The position numbers were made by a program, and so were the translations under genes. A DNA stretch of 64,000 nucleotides from Vagococcus xieshaowenii (GTDB taxonomy: Bacteria; Bacillota; Bacilli; Lactobacillales; Vagococcaceae): positions 642,001 to 706,000 of the forward strand of contig NZ_CP038865.1 in NCBI RefSeq assembly GCF_004792515.1, in the 5' to 3' direction. The notes under the pieces were generated by a model. The model searched no databases and had not been told where the DNA came from. It worked only from the letters and a program-made list of their open reading frames with translations. This document shows positions 52,226 through 61,195 of the stretch, piece by piece. Positions within the stretch are counted from its first letter, which is position 1. Every line of letters begins with the position of its first letter.

Positions 52226-53824
52226 ATGAAAGAACGCGAAAGAATTTTAGAATTAGTAAAAAAAGGGATTATCACTTCCGAGGAAGCGTTGATATTATTA
52301 GAAAATTTAGCTATGGAAAAAGATGAACAGTTAATTGATGAAGTTGCTAAGTTATTAGAAGAAGAAAAACATGCGACATCTGTTGACGAATCAGTTGTCT
52401 CTACTCAAAAAGAAGTAGAAGAACACATTCAAGACAGTGAAGCAATAGATCAAGAACGTTTAGAAAAAATATTAGATCAATTGGTGACACAAGCAAATGA
52501 AGCATCAGTAAAATTAGATAATTTAACTATCGAAATTGAAACGATTGAGCAACAATTGAAAGCTAAAAATGAACAATTAGTGGTGATTAACACATTAGAA
52601 GATTTAGAAGAATTAGATCAAGAAAAAATAACAGAACGTCGTCAGTTAGAAATTGACTTAACTCAATTAAGACAAGAACTAGCAGTCAAAGAATTATTGA
52701 AAGAAGACTTAGAACAAGAATTAAAAGCAATTAAAAAAGATCGTCAAGCATATACCAAAGAACAGTGGTCAGAACGTTTTGAAATTCCAGAACATTGGGA
52801 AAAACATGTCGATGAAATTAGCCAAAAACTAATGGAATCAGCAGATAAGCTAGGTGACAAAGGTGAAAAAATAGGGCGTAAATTAGGCGACAAAGGTATC
52901 AAACTAGGTCACTTAATCAAGTCAACCGTCTCTAGTGTCTATTCAAAAGTTAATGATAATATGGAGTGGAAAGACATCAACATGAAAGTACCAGGTGTGG
53001 TATCGAATACTTTTACTCATGAATTTAACTTTGACAATATTTCAGCTTCTGTGATTGATGTTAAAGTAGCTAATGGTTCTGTTGAATTTAAAACATGGGA
53101 TTCACCTAATTTAAAAGTAGATGCTTCCATCAAACTTTACGGGAAATTTGAAACAGCTGACTTATTTGATGCTTTTATGGAAAGAAGTCAAATTTTGGTT
53201 GATGAAGAAAAAATTAAATTCTATGTGCCAAACAAACGTGTGAAAGCTGATTTGGTCTTTTACCTACCTAAAAAGGTTTATGATTACTTATCAGTTAACT
53301 TGTTGAATGGTCCATTAACCATCAATGAATTAGATTTAAAAGATGCGTTTGTTAAAAGTACCAATGGAGACATGACATTGACAAAATTCTTTGCTACAAT
53401 GTTAGAAGTCAAAGGGGTTAATGGTGATGTGACCATTAAAGAATCAAGTATTTTAGATTTTATTTCAGAAAATATTAATGGTGACTATATTTTACAAGCC
53501 GATATTCAGAACACCAATATTTCAAGTGTTAATGGTGAAGTGAAGTTAACAGCAAAAGCTTCAACGATTAAGAAAGTTGAAGTGAACTTGGTAAACGGTA
53601 CAATCAAAGTCGCGTTACCAGCAGCTAATAGCGTAGCATTATACGCTAAAACAAGTACAGGTTCTATTAAAAATCGTTTAACTAATATGGAAACGATTCG
53701 TGAGAGAATAGAAAAAACTAATCAATATATCGAATTAAGACGTATCACAAGTGAACCAACAGTTGATGTTCAGTTGAATACAACAACAGGGACTATTTAT
53801 TTAAAAGATACGTTTGAAGATTAA
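52226..53824 (+). CDS. liaX: LiaX, surface-associated regulator of the LiaFSR response
   Basis: A 532-residue protein matching enterococcal LiaX in size and layout. A short N-terminal helical module (ERERILELVKKGIITSEEALILLENL, ends quoted) precedes a long charged coiled coil (about 30-185). A linker with paired repeats follows (LGDKGEKIGRKLGDKGIKLGHLI), then a C-terminal beta-helix-like DUF4097 domain (about 280-530) with repeated 'NG-x-(V/D)' turns (LLNGPLTINEL, STNGDMTLTKF, GVNGDVTIKES). In E. faecalis the protein is exposed at the surface, binds daptomycin and LL-37, and its C-terminal domain restrains LiaFSR. There is no truncation here. Confidence 0.92.
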   Translation: MKERERILELVKKGIITSEEALILLENLAMEKDEQLIDEVAKLLEEEKHATSVDESVVSTQKEVEEHIQDSEAIDQERLEKILDQLVTQANEASVKLDNLTIEIETIEQQLKAKNEQLVVINTLEDLEELDQEKITERRQLEIDLTQLRQELAVKELLKEDLEQELKAIKKDRQAYTKEQWSERFEIPEHWEKHVDEISQKLMESADKLGDKGEKIGRKLGDKGIKLGHLIKSTVSSVYSKVNDNMEWKDINMKVPGVVSNTFTHEFNFDNISASVIDVKVANGSVEFKTWDSPNLKVDASIKLYGKFETADLFDAFMERSQILVDEEKIKFYVPNKRVKADLVFYLPKKVYDYLSVNLLNGPLTINELDLKDAFVKSTNGDMTLTKFFATMLEVKGVNGDVTIKESSILDFISENINGDYILQADIQNTNISSVNGEVKLTAKASTIKKVEVNLVNGTIKVALPAANSVALYAKTSTGSIKNRLTNMETIRERIEKTNQYIELRRITSEPTVDVQLNTTTGTIYLKDTFED

Positions 53825-53848
53825 GAAAGAACAAGGGAGATAACAATT

Positions 53849-54160
53849 ATGAAAAAACGTTTAACAAAATCTACTGATAATGTAGTAGTTTCAGGAGTAT
53901 TAGGAGGGATTGGTGAATACTTAGGAATCGATCCTACAGTTATTCGCGTTATCTTCTTAGCGAGTGTACTATTTTCATTTGGTTCACCAATTCCGTTATA
54001 TTTAATTTTAATGTTGGTTGTACCAACAAATGCTAATAAAAAAAATACACAACGCAACTTTTACGGTGATAGCTCAACTTATTATGGTAATGGTAAGACA
54101 CAGCAACGTCCACGTAAAGAAGCGGAAAAAGTGCAAGAAGACGAGTGGAGTGATTTTTAG
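53849..54160 (+). CDS. liaY: LiaY, PspC-domain membrane protein
   Basis: A 103-residue PspC-domain protein: KKRLTKSTDNVVVSGVLGGIGEYLGIDPTVIRVIFLASVLFSFGSPIPLYLILMLVVP (ends quoted) with one or two membrane-embedded segments (about 32-65) and a charged C-terminal tail. In enterococci LiaY connects the Lia response to relocation of cardiolipin synthase and anionic lipid domains. It is 24 bp after liaX and overlaps liaZ by one base, so the three are one operon. Confidence 0.92.
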   Translation: MKKRLTKSTDNVVVSGVLGGIGEYLGIDPTVIRVIFLASVLFSFGSPIPLYLILMLVVPTNANKKNTQRNFYGDSSTYYGNGKTQQRPRKEAEKVQEDEWSDF

Positions 54161-54522
54161 TGAGCCAAACAATTAAACGTTTATTAATAAATGCTATCCT
54201 GTTTATGGCGCTAGCATATATGTTTCCAAACATGCTGTATGTGAATGGTATCGTAACGGCAATAATGGCTAGTGTGGTCTTTTCAGTGTTAAATACAGTG
54301 TTAAAACCTATTTTACAACTATTAAGTTTTCCAATTAGTTGTTTAACTTTTGGTTTGTTCACCCTAGTGATTAATGCGAGTATGTTACTTTTAACTGCCT
54401 ATTTTATGGGACAAGGAACATTTTATGTAAATGGTTTAGGCTCAGCAGTACTGTTAACTATTATTATCTCGTTAGTAAATGCCTTATTACAAGTTAATAA
54501 GACAACTGAATATCGCGATTAA
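54160..54522 (+). CDS. liaZ: LiaZ, phage-holin-4 superfamily (YvlD-like) membrane protein
   Basis: A 120-residue protein with four predicted transmembrane helices (LLINAILFMALAYMF, VTAIMASVVFSVLNTVLKPIL, GLFTLVINASMLLLTAYFM, AVLLTIIISLVNALL). The family name refers to a fold shared with some holins; nothing around it is phage-derived. In Lia operons it is the last gene and may work with LiaY at the membrane. It starts with GTG, overlapping the liaY stop by one base. Confidence 0.9.
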   Translation: MSQTIKRLLINAILFMALAYMFPNMLYVNGIVTAIMASVVFSVLNTVLKPILQLLSFPISCLTFGLFTLVINASMLLLTAYFMGQGTFYVNGLGSAVLLTIIISLVNALLQVNKTTEYRD

Positions 54523-54524
54523 TT

Positions 54525-54566
54525 AAAAATACCCGTCTATCGTTAGGATTAGACGGGTATTTTTTA
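54525..54566. terminator. Bidirectional terminator
   Basis: AAAAATACCCGTCTA ... TAGACGGGTATTTTTT; ends both liaXYZ and the convergent rqcH gene. Confidence 0.95.
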
Positions 54567-56249
54567 GTTTGATTTTAATAAATCAATTTTACTCATTTCA
54601 GGTGTTACATATAGAGTTTTTTGGTTTTCATAGATGACAAAACCTGGTTTTGCTCCGTTGGGTTTGTGGACGAATTTGGCAGCAACATAGTCAACGGGTA
54701 CTTGGCTAGATAAACGATATTTGGAGTGATAGGCTGCTAAAATAGCGGCTTCTTCTAATGTTTCATCACTTGGATTAGCAGATTTTATAATGACATGTGA
54801 GCCGGGAATATCTTTAGCATGTAACCAGATATCTGTTTTATTAGCTAGTTTAAATGTTAATTGATCATTTTGTAGGTTGTTTTTTCCTACTAGAATTTGT
54901 GTGCCATCACTACTTAGGTAAGTATCAGGTTTAGATGGCTTGTCTTTTTTCGCTTTCTTTTGACGGTTTTTTAGATAACCTGAAGCGATTAATTCTTCGC
55001 GTATAGCGTTAATATCACTTGGAGAAGCAAGATCTAATTGACTCATAATCGACTCTAAATAAAGCTTTTCTTGTTTAGCCAACGTTAATTGACTTTCAAT
55101 TTGTTCAGCCCCATTTTTTAATTTATTATAACGTTTATAATATTTTTGAGCATTTTGAGAAGGTGATAATTGAGGATCTAGGTTAATATCTATTGGTTGA
55201 TTATCATAATAATTAGTTAATGTGATGGTCGTCATGCCATTAGAAATTAAATGTAAATAAGACGTTAATAATTCACCTTTAATACGATAAGTATCAGCTT
55301 TTTCAGTTGCGAGTAGTTCTTTGTTTAGTATGCTGATTTTTTTCTTGTTTCGCTTTATTTCGGCAGACATTTTTTTGATTAACTCACTAGCCTGCTGTTT
55401 GACGCGGTCACGTTCTGCTTTACCGTAATAGAAAGCATCTAACATTTCGCTCAAGGTTTCAAAATGAGTTGCTTGTGCCTGAACGTATTCAAAAGGAACA
55501 GGGCTAAAGAGTTCCTTATTATCAGCTTGATACCACGTAGGATCTGTTTTTTTAGTGATAAATTGTTCCCAACTGTTAAGTTTTTCGTTCGGTGATTGTT
55601 CTAATTGATAGCTAATTTCAGAGGCTGTATCAGAACCTAGCCCTTGAAAGGCTGTTTGGATATGTTGTGTGTCTAATGCTTCAAGGGTTGATAAAGTGTC
55701 AAAAAGCTTTGATTTATCTGTCGTAAAAGGATTTAATTTTGTTGTATCCGCTGGAGGCTCAATGTAAGTAGAACCTGGTAATAATAAGCGATAGCTATTT
55801 TGTGATGGCCCAATATGTTTGATACAATCAAGAATTTTTCCGGTCGCACGATTTACAAGGACAAGTGCACTGTGTCGTCCCATCATTTCTGCGATTAATG
55901 TAATGTCTTCTAAATCTCCTAATTCATTACGACGAGAGAAATGTAAATGTACGATACGGTCATTCTCAAGTTGTTCTATACGGTCTAATATAGCGTTATC
56001 CAAATATTTACGTAACATCATACAAAAATTTGGTGCGCTACTTGGATTATCGTAGGGAATCTTGGTTAATTGTATTCTAGCAAAATTGGGATGAGCAGAA
56101 AGTAATAATTTATGATTCTTTCCTTGACTTCTAATAACTAAGATTATTTCATTTTGATAAGGTTGGTGGATTTTTGAAATACGACCACCAGCTAATTGCT
56201 TGTTTAATTCGTGAACCATGTGATGTGTAAAGAAACCATCGAATGACAT
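54564..56249 (-). CDS. rqcH: RqcH/FbpA-type NFACT protein (ribosome quality control; fibronectin-binding family)
   Basis: A 561-residue NFACT-family protein. The NFACT-N domain begins MSFDGFFTHHMVHELNKQLAGGRISKIHQPYQNEI (ends quoted). It is followed by a helix-hairpin-helix and coiled-coil arms (about 270-400), and the NFACT-R domain (about 440-561) with DGTQILVGKNNLQND and DIWLHAKDIPGSHVII. Members bind stalled 50S-peptidyl-tRNA complexes and add alanine tails; enterococcal and streptococcal copies are also reported as fibronectin-binding proteins (EfbA/PavA) without a signal peptide, as here. Monocistronic. Confidence 0.93.
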   Translation of the reverse strand: MSFDGFFTHHMVHELNKQLAGGRISKIHQPYQNEIILVIRSQGKNHKLLLSAHPNFARIQLTKIPYDNPSSAPNFCMMLRKYLDNAILDRIEQLENDRIVHLHFSRRNELGDLEDITLIAEMMGRHSALVLVNRATGKILDCIKHIGPSQNSYRLLLPGSTYIEPPADTTKLNPFTTDKSKLFDTLSTLEALDTQHIQTAFQGLGSDTASEISYQLEQSPNEKLNSWEQFITKKTDPTWYQADNKELFSPVPFEYVQAQATHFETLSEMLDAFYYGKAERDRVKQQASELIKKMSAEIKRNKKKISILNKELLATEKADTYRIKGELLTSYLHLISNGMTTITLTNYYDNQPIDINLDPQLSPSQNAQKYYKRYNKLKNGAEQIESQLTLAKQEKLYLESIMSQLDLASPSDINAIREELIASGYLKNRQKKAKKDKPSKPDTYLSSDGTQILVGKNNLQNDQLTFKLANKTDIWLHAKDIPGSHVIIKSANPSDETLEEAAILAAYHSKYRLSSQVPVDYVAAKFVHKPNGAKPGFVIYENQKTLYVTPEMSKIDLLKSN

Positions 56250-56381
56250 GATATGACCTCCTCATTTGTCCTATTACTAATAATAGCTTGCTTAAATTAT
56301 AAAGTCCAATTTAATTGGATAATTTATCTTTCTTTTTCAGATTTAAATCGTTATACTAAAAGAGTAAGGGGTGTGGTATGA

Positions 56382-56945
56382 ATGGATAAAGTAAAAGATG
56401 AGCTAAAAGCCCAGTTGACTAAAGTTCTCTCTTTTTTTGATAATTTAGAAGATAAATATAAAAAGATACTTGTTTCTATATTGAGTGTATGTGCATTACT
56501 TTTATTATTTTTAAGTATTGTGCCTACTTTTCAAGCTAGTATTCGACAAAAACAAGTTGATAATTTTTTAACTGATAAAATAACAGATGATAAACATTTT
56601 ATTGCGGTAGCACCAGATGAACTTATTAAGGTTATTAAAGAGAATAAACAGGTGAATGTGTTGTTAATTGATCCTACTGCACCACAAATGGAAGCTATAA
56701 CAAATCTTGTGCATCATAATAATGATAAAGAGTCTATGAAACAAACGGTCTATGTGTATCCAATGATTTATAATGTGAAAGAAACGAAGAAGTTTTTTAA
56801 TCTATCTAAAGGCACAACCTTGTTCCATTTCAAAAATGCAGTGGAATCTTATCGTGTGAATTTTAAAAGCTCTGAAGAAATAGAATTTCATTTTTTTGAT
56901 TATTTAGAAGATATCTCTAATCATAATAAGAAAAAAAAGCGATAA
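56382..56945 (+). CDS. Hypothetical single-pass membrane protein
   Basis: I do not recognise this 187-residue protein. It has a cytoplasmic amphipathic N-terminus (DKVKDELKAQLTKVLSFFDNLEDKYKK), one transmembrane helix at about 29-50 (LVSILSVCALLLLFLSIVPTF), and an outside domain of about 135 residues ending in a lysine run. The segment VNVLLIDPTAPQMEAITNLV... TVYVYPMIYNVKETKKFFNLSKGTTLFHFKNA (ends quoted) is patterned like a thioredoxin fold (strand, helix, strand, cis-loop-like turn, strand) but has no CxxC. That fold assignment is only a guess. GGGGTG precedes the ATG. It is convergent with the XerS-like gene. Confidence 0.65.
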   Translation: MDKVKDELKAQLTKVLSFFDNLEDKYKKILVSILSVCALLLLFLSIVPTFQASIRQKQVDNFLTDKITDDKHFIAVAPDELIKVIKENKQVNVLLIDPTAPQMEAITNLVHHNNDKESMKQTVYVYPMIYNVKETKKFFNLSKGTTLFHFKNAVESYRVNFKSSEEIEFHFFDYLEDISNHNKKKKR

Positions 56946-56955
56946 AAAATAATAA

Positions 56956-57004
56956 AACATAAGTAGCTGTGAGCATTTAATATGTTCACAGCTACTTATG
57001 TTTA
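56956..57004. terminator. Bidirectional hairpin
   Basis: ACATAAGTAGCTGTGA ... TCACAGCTACTTATGT. It is followed by a T-rich run on the minus strand; the plus-strand tail is weaker. Confidence 0.8.
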
Positions 57005-57982
57005 TAGACAGTCTAAATCAATCAGTTTTATTTCTAATAAAATTTTTTTGATATCTAAATGTGGCGTGTCGCTTTTTCCAGAAGCCCATTCAACTGCTTG
57101 AGGATCCTTTAGTTCTTCTAGTAAGAGTTGCTCAAAGGTATTATTTAAGACAGAGATGTTAATTGATTTTTGAAAGCCACATCGAAAATTTATTTCCGTT
57201 AGAATATTTTGGATTTTTTTTGTGGTAAGAGCATTGCCATTGGAACAATGGAAAAGCATAACAGAAGCACTGTGTTGAACTAATTCCCAATAAGTATCGA
57301 AATATTCCCTAAAGTAATGAGGAATGGGAATATTTTCTAATTTATTTTCTCCGCGTGAAACAAATATTTCATAATGCTCAATGGATAAATCATTTTTTTT
57401 AAGTGCGGATATCTCTTTTGCTGAAATGCCCATCGTCAAGCTTAACAAAATAATGAGTAAATTTCGTTGGCGAATTAATTTGTCATAAGCCGATTGGTAT
57501 GGAGTCTTTGGCTCAGCGCGCAATGCAGATTTCCAAAATAGTAGTGCTTCTTTTCTTGTTAAGAAATTTTTCTCATTGCAAGGGGTGTTTTCTACATAAG
57601 CGGATAAAATTAAATGTTCTGAATGGATGCCTTGTTTGTATAGGAATAATAATAAATGATTAATAATATTAATTTTTCTGTTAGTTTGAATAGCGAAATT
57701 GTTCGTTTCTTTCTTAGTATTTTGTTTGAAAGAATAAGGTTGTGTTAGTTGAATAAATTGTTCATAGTCTTCCTTACTTAACATCGTAATAGATGACGAA
57801 AAGTGATCTGAATTTAAATGTTTCAAATACATAAAATTAAGCAGATATTCTAATGTTTCTGCATATTCACAACGTGTAGTTAAGGTCGTATCTAAATTAT
57901 CCAAAAATAATTGTAAGATAATTGGTAATTTTTGATAGGTTTGTTTGTAGCGTTCAATTAAATAGATGGGCAAAATAGTCAC
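57002..57982 (-). CDS. Tyrosine-recombinase-like protein lacking the catalytic residues (XerS-like)
   Basis: A 326-residue protein with the size and two-domain layout of the Lactobacillales recombinase XerS. An N-terminal SAM-like domain is present (about 1-130), and the C-terminal half has RQRNLLIILLSLTMGISAKEISALKKNDLS, where active enzymes have the (S/T)G-x-R-x-S-E motif. Here the arginine is replaced. The box that should read H-x-L-R-H reads SVLNNT, the second G-H is G-K, and no nucleophilic tyrosine is found at the end. It has its own gene boundaries and no frameshift, so it is a degenerate family member rather than a broken gene. Confidence 0.7.
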   Translation of the reverse strand: MTILPIYLIERYKQTYQKLPIILQLFLDNLDTTLTTRCEYAETLEYLLNFMYLKHLNSDHFSSSITMLSKEDYEQFIQLTQPYSFKQNTKKETNNFAIQTNRKINIINHLLLFLYKQGIHSEHLILSAYVENTPCNEKNFLTRKEALLFWKSALRAEPKTPYQSAYDKLIRQRNLLIILLSLTMGISAKEISALKKNDLSIEHYEIFVSRGENKLENIPIPHYFREYFDTYWELVQHSASVMLFHCSNGNALTTKKIQNILTEINFRCGFQKSINISVLNNTFEQLLLEELKDPQAVEWASGKSDTPHLDIKKILLEIKLIDLDCL

Positions 57983-58059
57983 ATCCTCTCAGGATTGTTA
58001 ATTATATTATACATCACTCAAGTTGTTTTCGAAAAAATCATGCTTTTACAAATAAAAAG

Positions 58060-58094
58060 CCTAAAAAAGAGTTGTGACAAATTTTTGCCACAAC
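58060..58094 (-). terminator. Terminator after the mpfA-like gene
   Basis: On the minus strand GTTGTGGCAAAAATTTGTCACAAC followed by TCTTTTTTAG (arms GTTGTG and CACAAC with an inner CAAA/TTTG). Confidence 0.8.
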
Positions 58095-58104
58095 CTAGGT
58101 GTTG

Positions 58105-59412
58105 TTATTCTTCTATTTTGGTTATTTTAACTTGAGTAATGATAACACCGTGTTCCATATCAGTGATTTCAAATCCATAACCTTGATAATCGATAAAACT
58201 CCCCACTTTAGATTGATTTGGATCGTGATCTAGTAACCAGCCCCCAATACTAGTAGGAGATTTCCCATTATCTTTATGGGATTCTTCAAAGTTTAAATCA
58301 AATTGTTTAGAAAGTTCAATTAATTCAGTCCGACCATCAACTAAATAACTGTTTTGCGTTATCATCGTAATCATTGGAAGTTCATGATCTTGCTCATCTT
58401 GGATATCACCAAAGACTTCTTCAATGATATCTTCAATAGTAACAAGACCTGATGTCCCACCATATTCATCTACTAAGATAGCAATATGTTTTTTCTCTGT
58501 TTTCATTTCTTCTAATAACTCTTTAATCGGTGTGTTTTCAAATATGACTAATATTTTATTTATTTCAGAAGTAATAGGAGACGTAGGATCTTGAATGTAC
58601 AGTTTGATTAAATCTTTTTGTGTTATATAACCGATAATATTGTCTTTTGTTTCATGAACAACAGGGTAGCGACTATGTCCTTCTTTTATCGAAATATTTA
58701 AGGCTTCTTCAGCTGTTAATGATTCATCTAAAATATCCATATCTGGACGTGATACCATGATTTCGCGAGCAAGTGTTTGATCAAAACGGAAGCTATTTTC
58801 AATTAATTCAAACTCTTCTGAGTTAATTTCACCATGTGACAAACTTTGTGAAGCAATGATTAATAATTCTTCTTCTGAATGATGTTCTTCGCCTTCACCG
58901 GCAATTTCGACACCAATTAATTTTCCAATACCTGAGGCTGATTTGTTTAGTAACCAAATGAATGGAAAAGAGATCTTATAAAACCAGTGTAACGGTCTAG
59001 CCACCGATAAAACTGTTTTTTCTGTTTTAGAGATACTGATTGATTTTGGAATTAATTCTCCAATGACAACATGTACAAAGGTCATAATGGCAAAGGCAAG
59101 AATGAATGAAATCAATGTTCTCATTGACGCACTAATGGGGACTAATGAAAGGACAGGATGAAGTAAATGTTCAATCGTTGATTCCCCAATCCAACCAATC
59201 GCTAAAGATGTCAGTGTAATGCCTAGTTGACAGGCGCTTAAATATTCATCTAAATGGTTTACAATGTGTAAACTAAGGGTGGCATTTTTATTTCCTTCGT
59301 TACTTAGTGATTCTAATCGTGTTTTTCTTATTTTTACGAACCCAAATTCCGCAGCAACAAAAAAAGCTGTCAGTAGAATCATTAGAACGATAATGACTAA
59401 ATTTAATAACAT
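58105..59412 (-). CDS. CNNM/CorC-family transporter, MpfA-like (HlyC/YhdP family)
   Basis: A 435-residue membrane protein with the CNNM layout: a DUF21 domain with three or four transmembrane helices (about 1-190; starts VIIVLMILLTAFFVAAEFGFVKIRKTRLE, ends quoted), a CBS pair (about 205-340; SRPDMDILDESLTAEEALNISIKEGHSRYPV) and a C-terminal CorC_HlyC domain (about 350-430). In staphylococci and Bacillus the homologues MpfA and YhdP export magnesium; older names call them haemolysin, which this is not evidence for. It stands alone on the minus strand. Confidence 0.9.
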   Translation of the reverse strand: MLLNLVIIVLMILLTAFFVAAEFGFVKIRKTRLESLSNEGNKNATLSLHIVNHLDEYLSACQLGITLTSLAIGWIGESTIEHLLHPVLSLVPISASMRTLISFILAFAIMTFVHVVIGELIPKSISISKTEKTVLSVARPLHWFYKISFPFIWLLNKSASGIGKLIGVEIAGEGEEHHSEEELLIIASQSLSHGEINSEEFELIENSFRFDQTLAREIMVSRPDMDILDESLTAEEALNISIKEGHSRYPVVHETKDNIIGYITQKDLIKLYIQDPTSPITSEINKILVIFENTPIKELLEEMKTEKKHIAILVDEYGGTSGLVTIEDIIEEVFGDIQDEQDHELPMITMITQNSYLVDGRTELIELSKQFDLNFEESHKDNGKSPTSIGGWLLDHDPNQSKVGSFIDYQGYGFEITDMEHGVIITQVKITKIEE

Positions 59413-59628
59413 TAAGGTAACTCCTTCATAATTTAATAAGTTAAATGTAACTTATTTTATGAAAAAAAGTCAAACATATAAGTAACGATGCTATCTTTAT
59501 AATTTAGTGAGGTTATCTATATAAATGTCATAAAAATAGAAAAGGAATAGGACTCGTTGAATAACATAAATAATGATATGATAAAGATATTGACACATAA
59601 AAGTATAGATTAAGTAAGGGAGGACAGT

Positions 59629-61122
59629 ATGAGAGAGCTATTAGGTGATAAAGATAATAGACGTTTACAAGTAATAGAAGCTATTTATTTGAATCCGGGA
59701 ATGTCAATTGAACAGATAGCCGATAAACTAACACTCACTTCCATGCAGGTTCAAATTGATATTGGTTTTTTAAATAAACCATTAACACCTTTAGAAATTG
59801 AAGTAACCAAAGATAAAAAATGTTTTTTACATATACCACAACATTTATCGTCCAAAGTAATTTATCAAGTCTTTTTGGAGCATAACCTTAACTTTAAATT
59901 GTTGGAAGCGATTCTCTATAAAGAATATGAACATTATGAAGAATTAGCTAATGAGTTATTTATTTCACAGGCAACGTTGAAACGTACAATTAGCTTTGTT
60001 AATGGGTGTTTTAAACCTCATGGGATATCCATTAAATCACGACCTGTAAGAATTGAAGGTAATGAAGCTAATATTAGAGCATTTTATCTTTTTTATCTGC
60101 AAGAACGTTATCCAGACGATCAGTATCCTTTTGAAGAAAGAATTCAGATATTTTCTAAAGACTTAGTTAATTTATTTATTGAAAAATTTCCAAGTGATAT
60201 GTTTAATTATGCGAGTAAAACAAGAATGAAACGATATGTTGCTGTTTCTTTATTAAGGGAAACAAAACATCATGAATTTGAACATGAGGCGATTCCTAAA
60301 GACTTAGAAGATTTAGTAGAAGATGAAATTAATCGGTATGTGAATAAGGAGAAATTTGAATATATTTTTAAAATGCCTTTAACACCACAACTGTATCAAG
60401 GGTTATTTTTACAGTATATTAATTATCGCCACGCTTTTTCAATTAGAGATTATCGAGAAAGGATTTCATTAGTCTCAGAAAATCATGAGATATTTGAAGG
60501 AATCAAACAAACAGTTGAAGCCATTAGCCAACAGTTTGATATTACGCTTAGTAACAAGGATAGTTTACTCATTCGTTTGTATAATGTTATGTCAATTGGG
60601 GCTCATTTAACGATTACCCCGTATGTCATTTATCCTAATCGAAAAATTTTTCTTTTGTTTAGTCAGTCTTTGAAGGCAACAATATTAGACACATCAAAGG
60701 CATTATTTAATCAGTATATTCCAATGGTTGCTGGACAAAATGAAGCTTATTTTTATGAGTTTTTATACTTATTAGTTACGCATTGGCCAAATTTTTATCA
60801 AAAAATTACCAATCAAGTCTCTCCTTGTCATGTAGGTTTGTTTTTTAATAGTGATGTTGAACATATGTATTACACAAAAGCAAATTTAGAATTTATTTTT
60901 GGTAAAAAAATTAATGTAACTATTATAGAATCCGATTCGCTAGAAGAGTTATCAGAAAAAAGTAACAGGGTGGATTTGTTGATTATCAACTTTATCTTAC
61001 CTGAACTAATAAAGTTAGAGGTTCCTTATGTTAGTGTGGTAGATGGCCTTGGAGAAAATGAGAATAGACAGATTCTTCACTTAATCGATACTATTTATTA
61101 TGACAATATGTACAATAAATAG
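59629..61122 (+). CDS. Mga-like transcriptional regulator with PRD-like region
   Basis: A 497-residue regulator of the Mga/AtxA type. Two N-terminal helix-turn-helix domains are present: an HTH around QVIEAIYLNPGMSIEQIADKLTLTSMQVQIDIGFL, and an Mga HTH around HYEELANELFISQATLKRTISFVNGCFKPHGISI. A helical PRD-like central region follows (about 165-395), with an EIIB-like C-terminal domain (about 400-497). It lies upstream of a beta-glucoside PTS operon in the same direction, which suggests sugar-responsive activation of that operon. GGGAGGA precedes the ATG. The phosphorylated histidines cannot be assigned with confidence. Confidence 0.82.
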   Translation: MRELLGDKDNRRLQVIEAIYLNPGMSIEQIADKLTLTSMQVQIDIGFLNKPLTPLEIEVTKDKKCFLHIPQHLSSKVIYQVFLEHNLNFKLLEAILYKEYEHYEELANELFISQATLKRTISFVNGCFKPHGISIKSRPVRIEGNEANIRAFYLFYLQERYPDDQYPFEERIQIFSKDLVNLFIEKFPSDMFNYASKTRMKRYVAVSLLRETKHHEFEHEAIPKDLEDLVEDEINRYVNKEKFEYIFKMPLTPQLYQGLFLQYINYRHAFSIRDYRERISLVSENHEIFEGIKQTVEAISQQFDITLSNKDSLLIRLYNVMSIGAHLTITPYVIYPNRKIFLLFSQSLKATILDTSKALFNQYIPMVAGQNEAYFYEFLYLLVTHWPNFYQKITNQVSPCHVGLFFNSDVEHMYYTKANLEFIFGKKINVTIIESDSLEELSEKSNRVDLLIINFILPELIKLEVPYVSVVDGLGENENRQILHLIDTIYYDNMYNK

Positions 61123-61145
61123 TATTGAATAGTGATTTATTTATC

Positions 61146-61190
61146 ATCCTGCAATTAAGCTAGTTAATAGCCTGATTGTGGGATAATTGT
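61146..61190 (+). terminator. Imperfect terminator after the Mga-like gene
   Basis: ATCC-CAAT-GCTA ... TAGC-ATTG-GGAT paired with small internal loops, followed by AATTGTTTT. Confidence 0.6.
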
Positions 61191-61195
61191 TTTAG

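Noticed and set aside
52862-52915. Short internal DNA repeat in liaX (LGDKG repeated).
   Set aside because: It encodes two copies of a short protein motif in a linker and is consistent with normal LiaX architecture, not a separate element.
54160-54522. A phage holin and hence a prophage remnant.
   Set aside because: It is the third gene of the liaXYZ operon; the holin label only reflects a shared membrane fold.
57002-57982. A prophage or genomic-island integrase.
   Set aside because: No phage, att-site or mobile-element genes lie nearby, and the catalytic residues needed for integration are absent.
58105-59412. Haemolysin (virulence factor).
   Set aside because: The sequence is a CNNM/CorC transporter; the haemolysin name is historical and not supported by the sequence.
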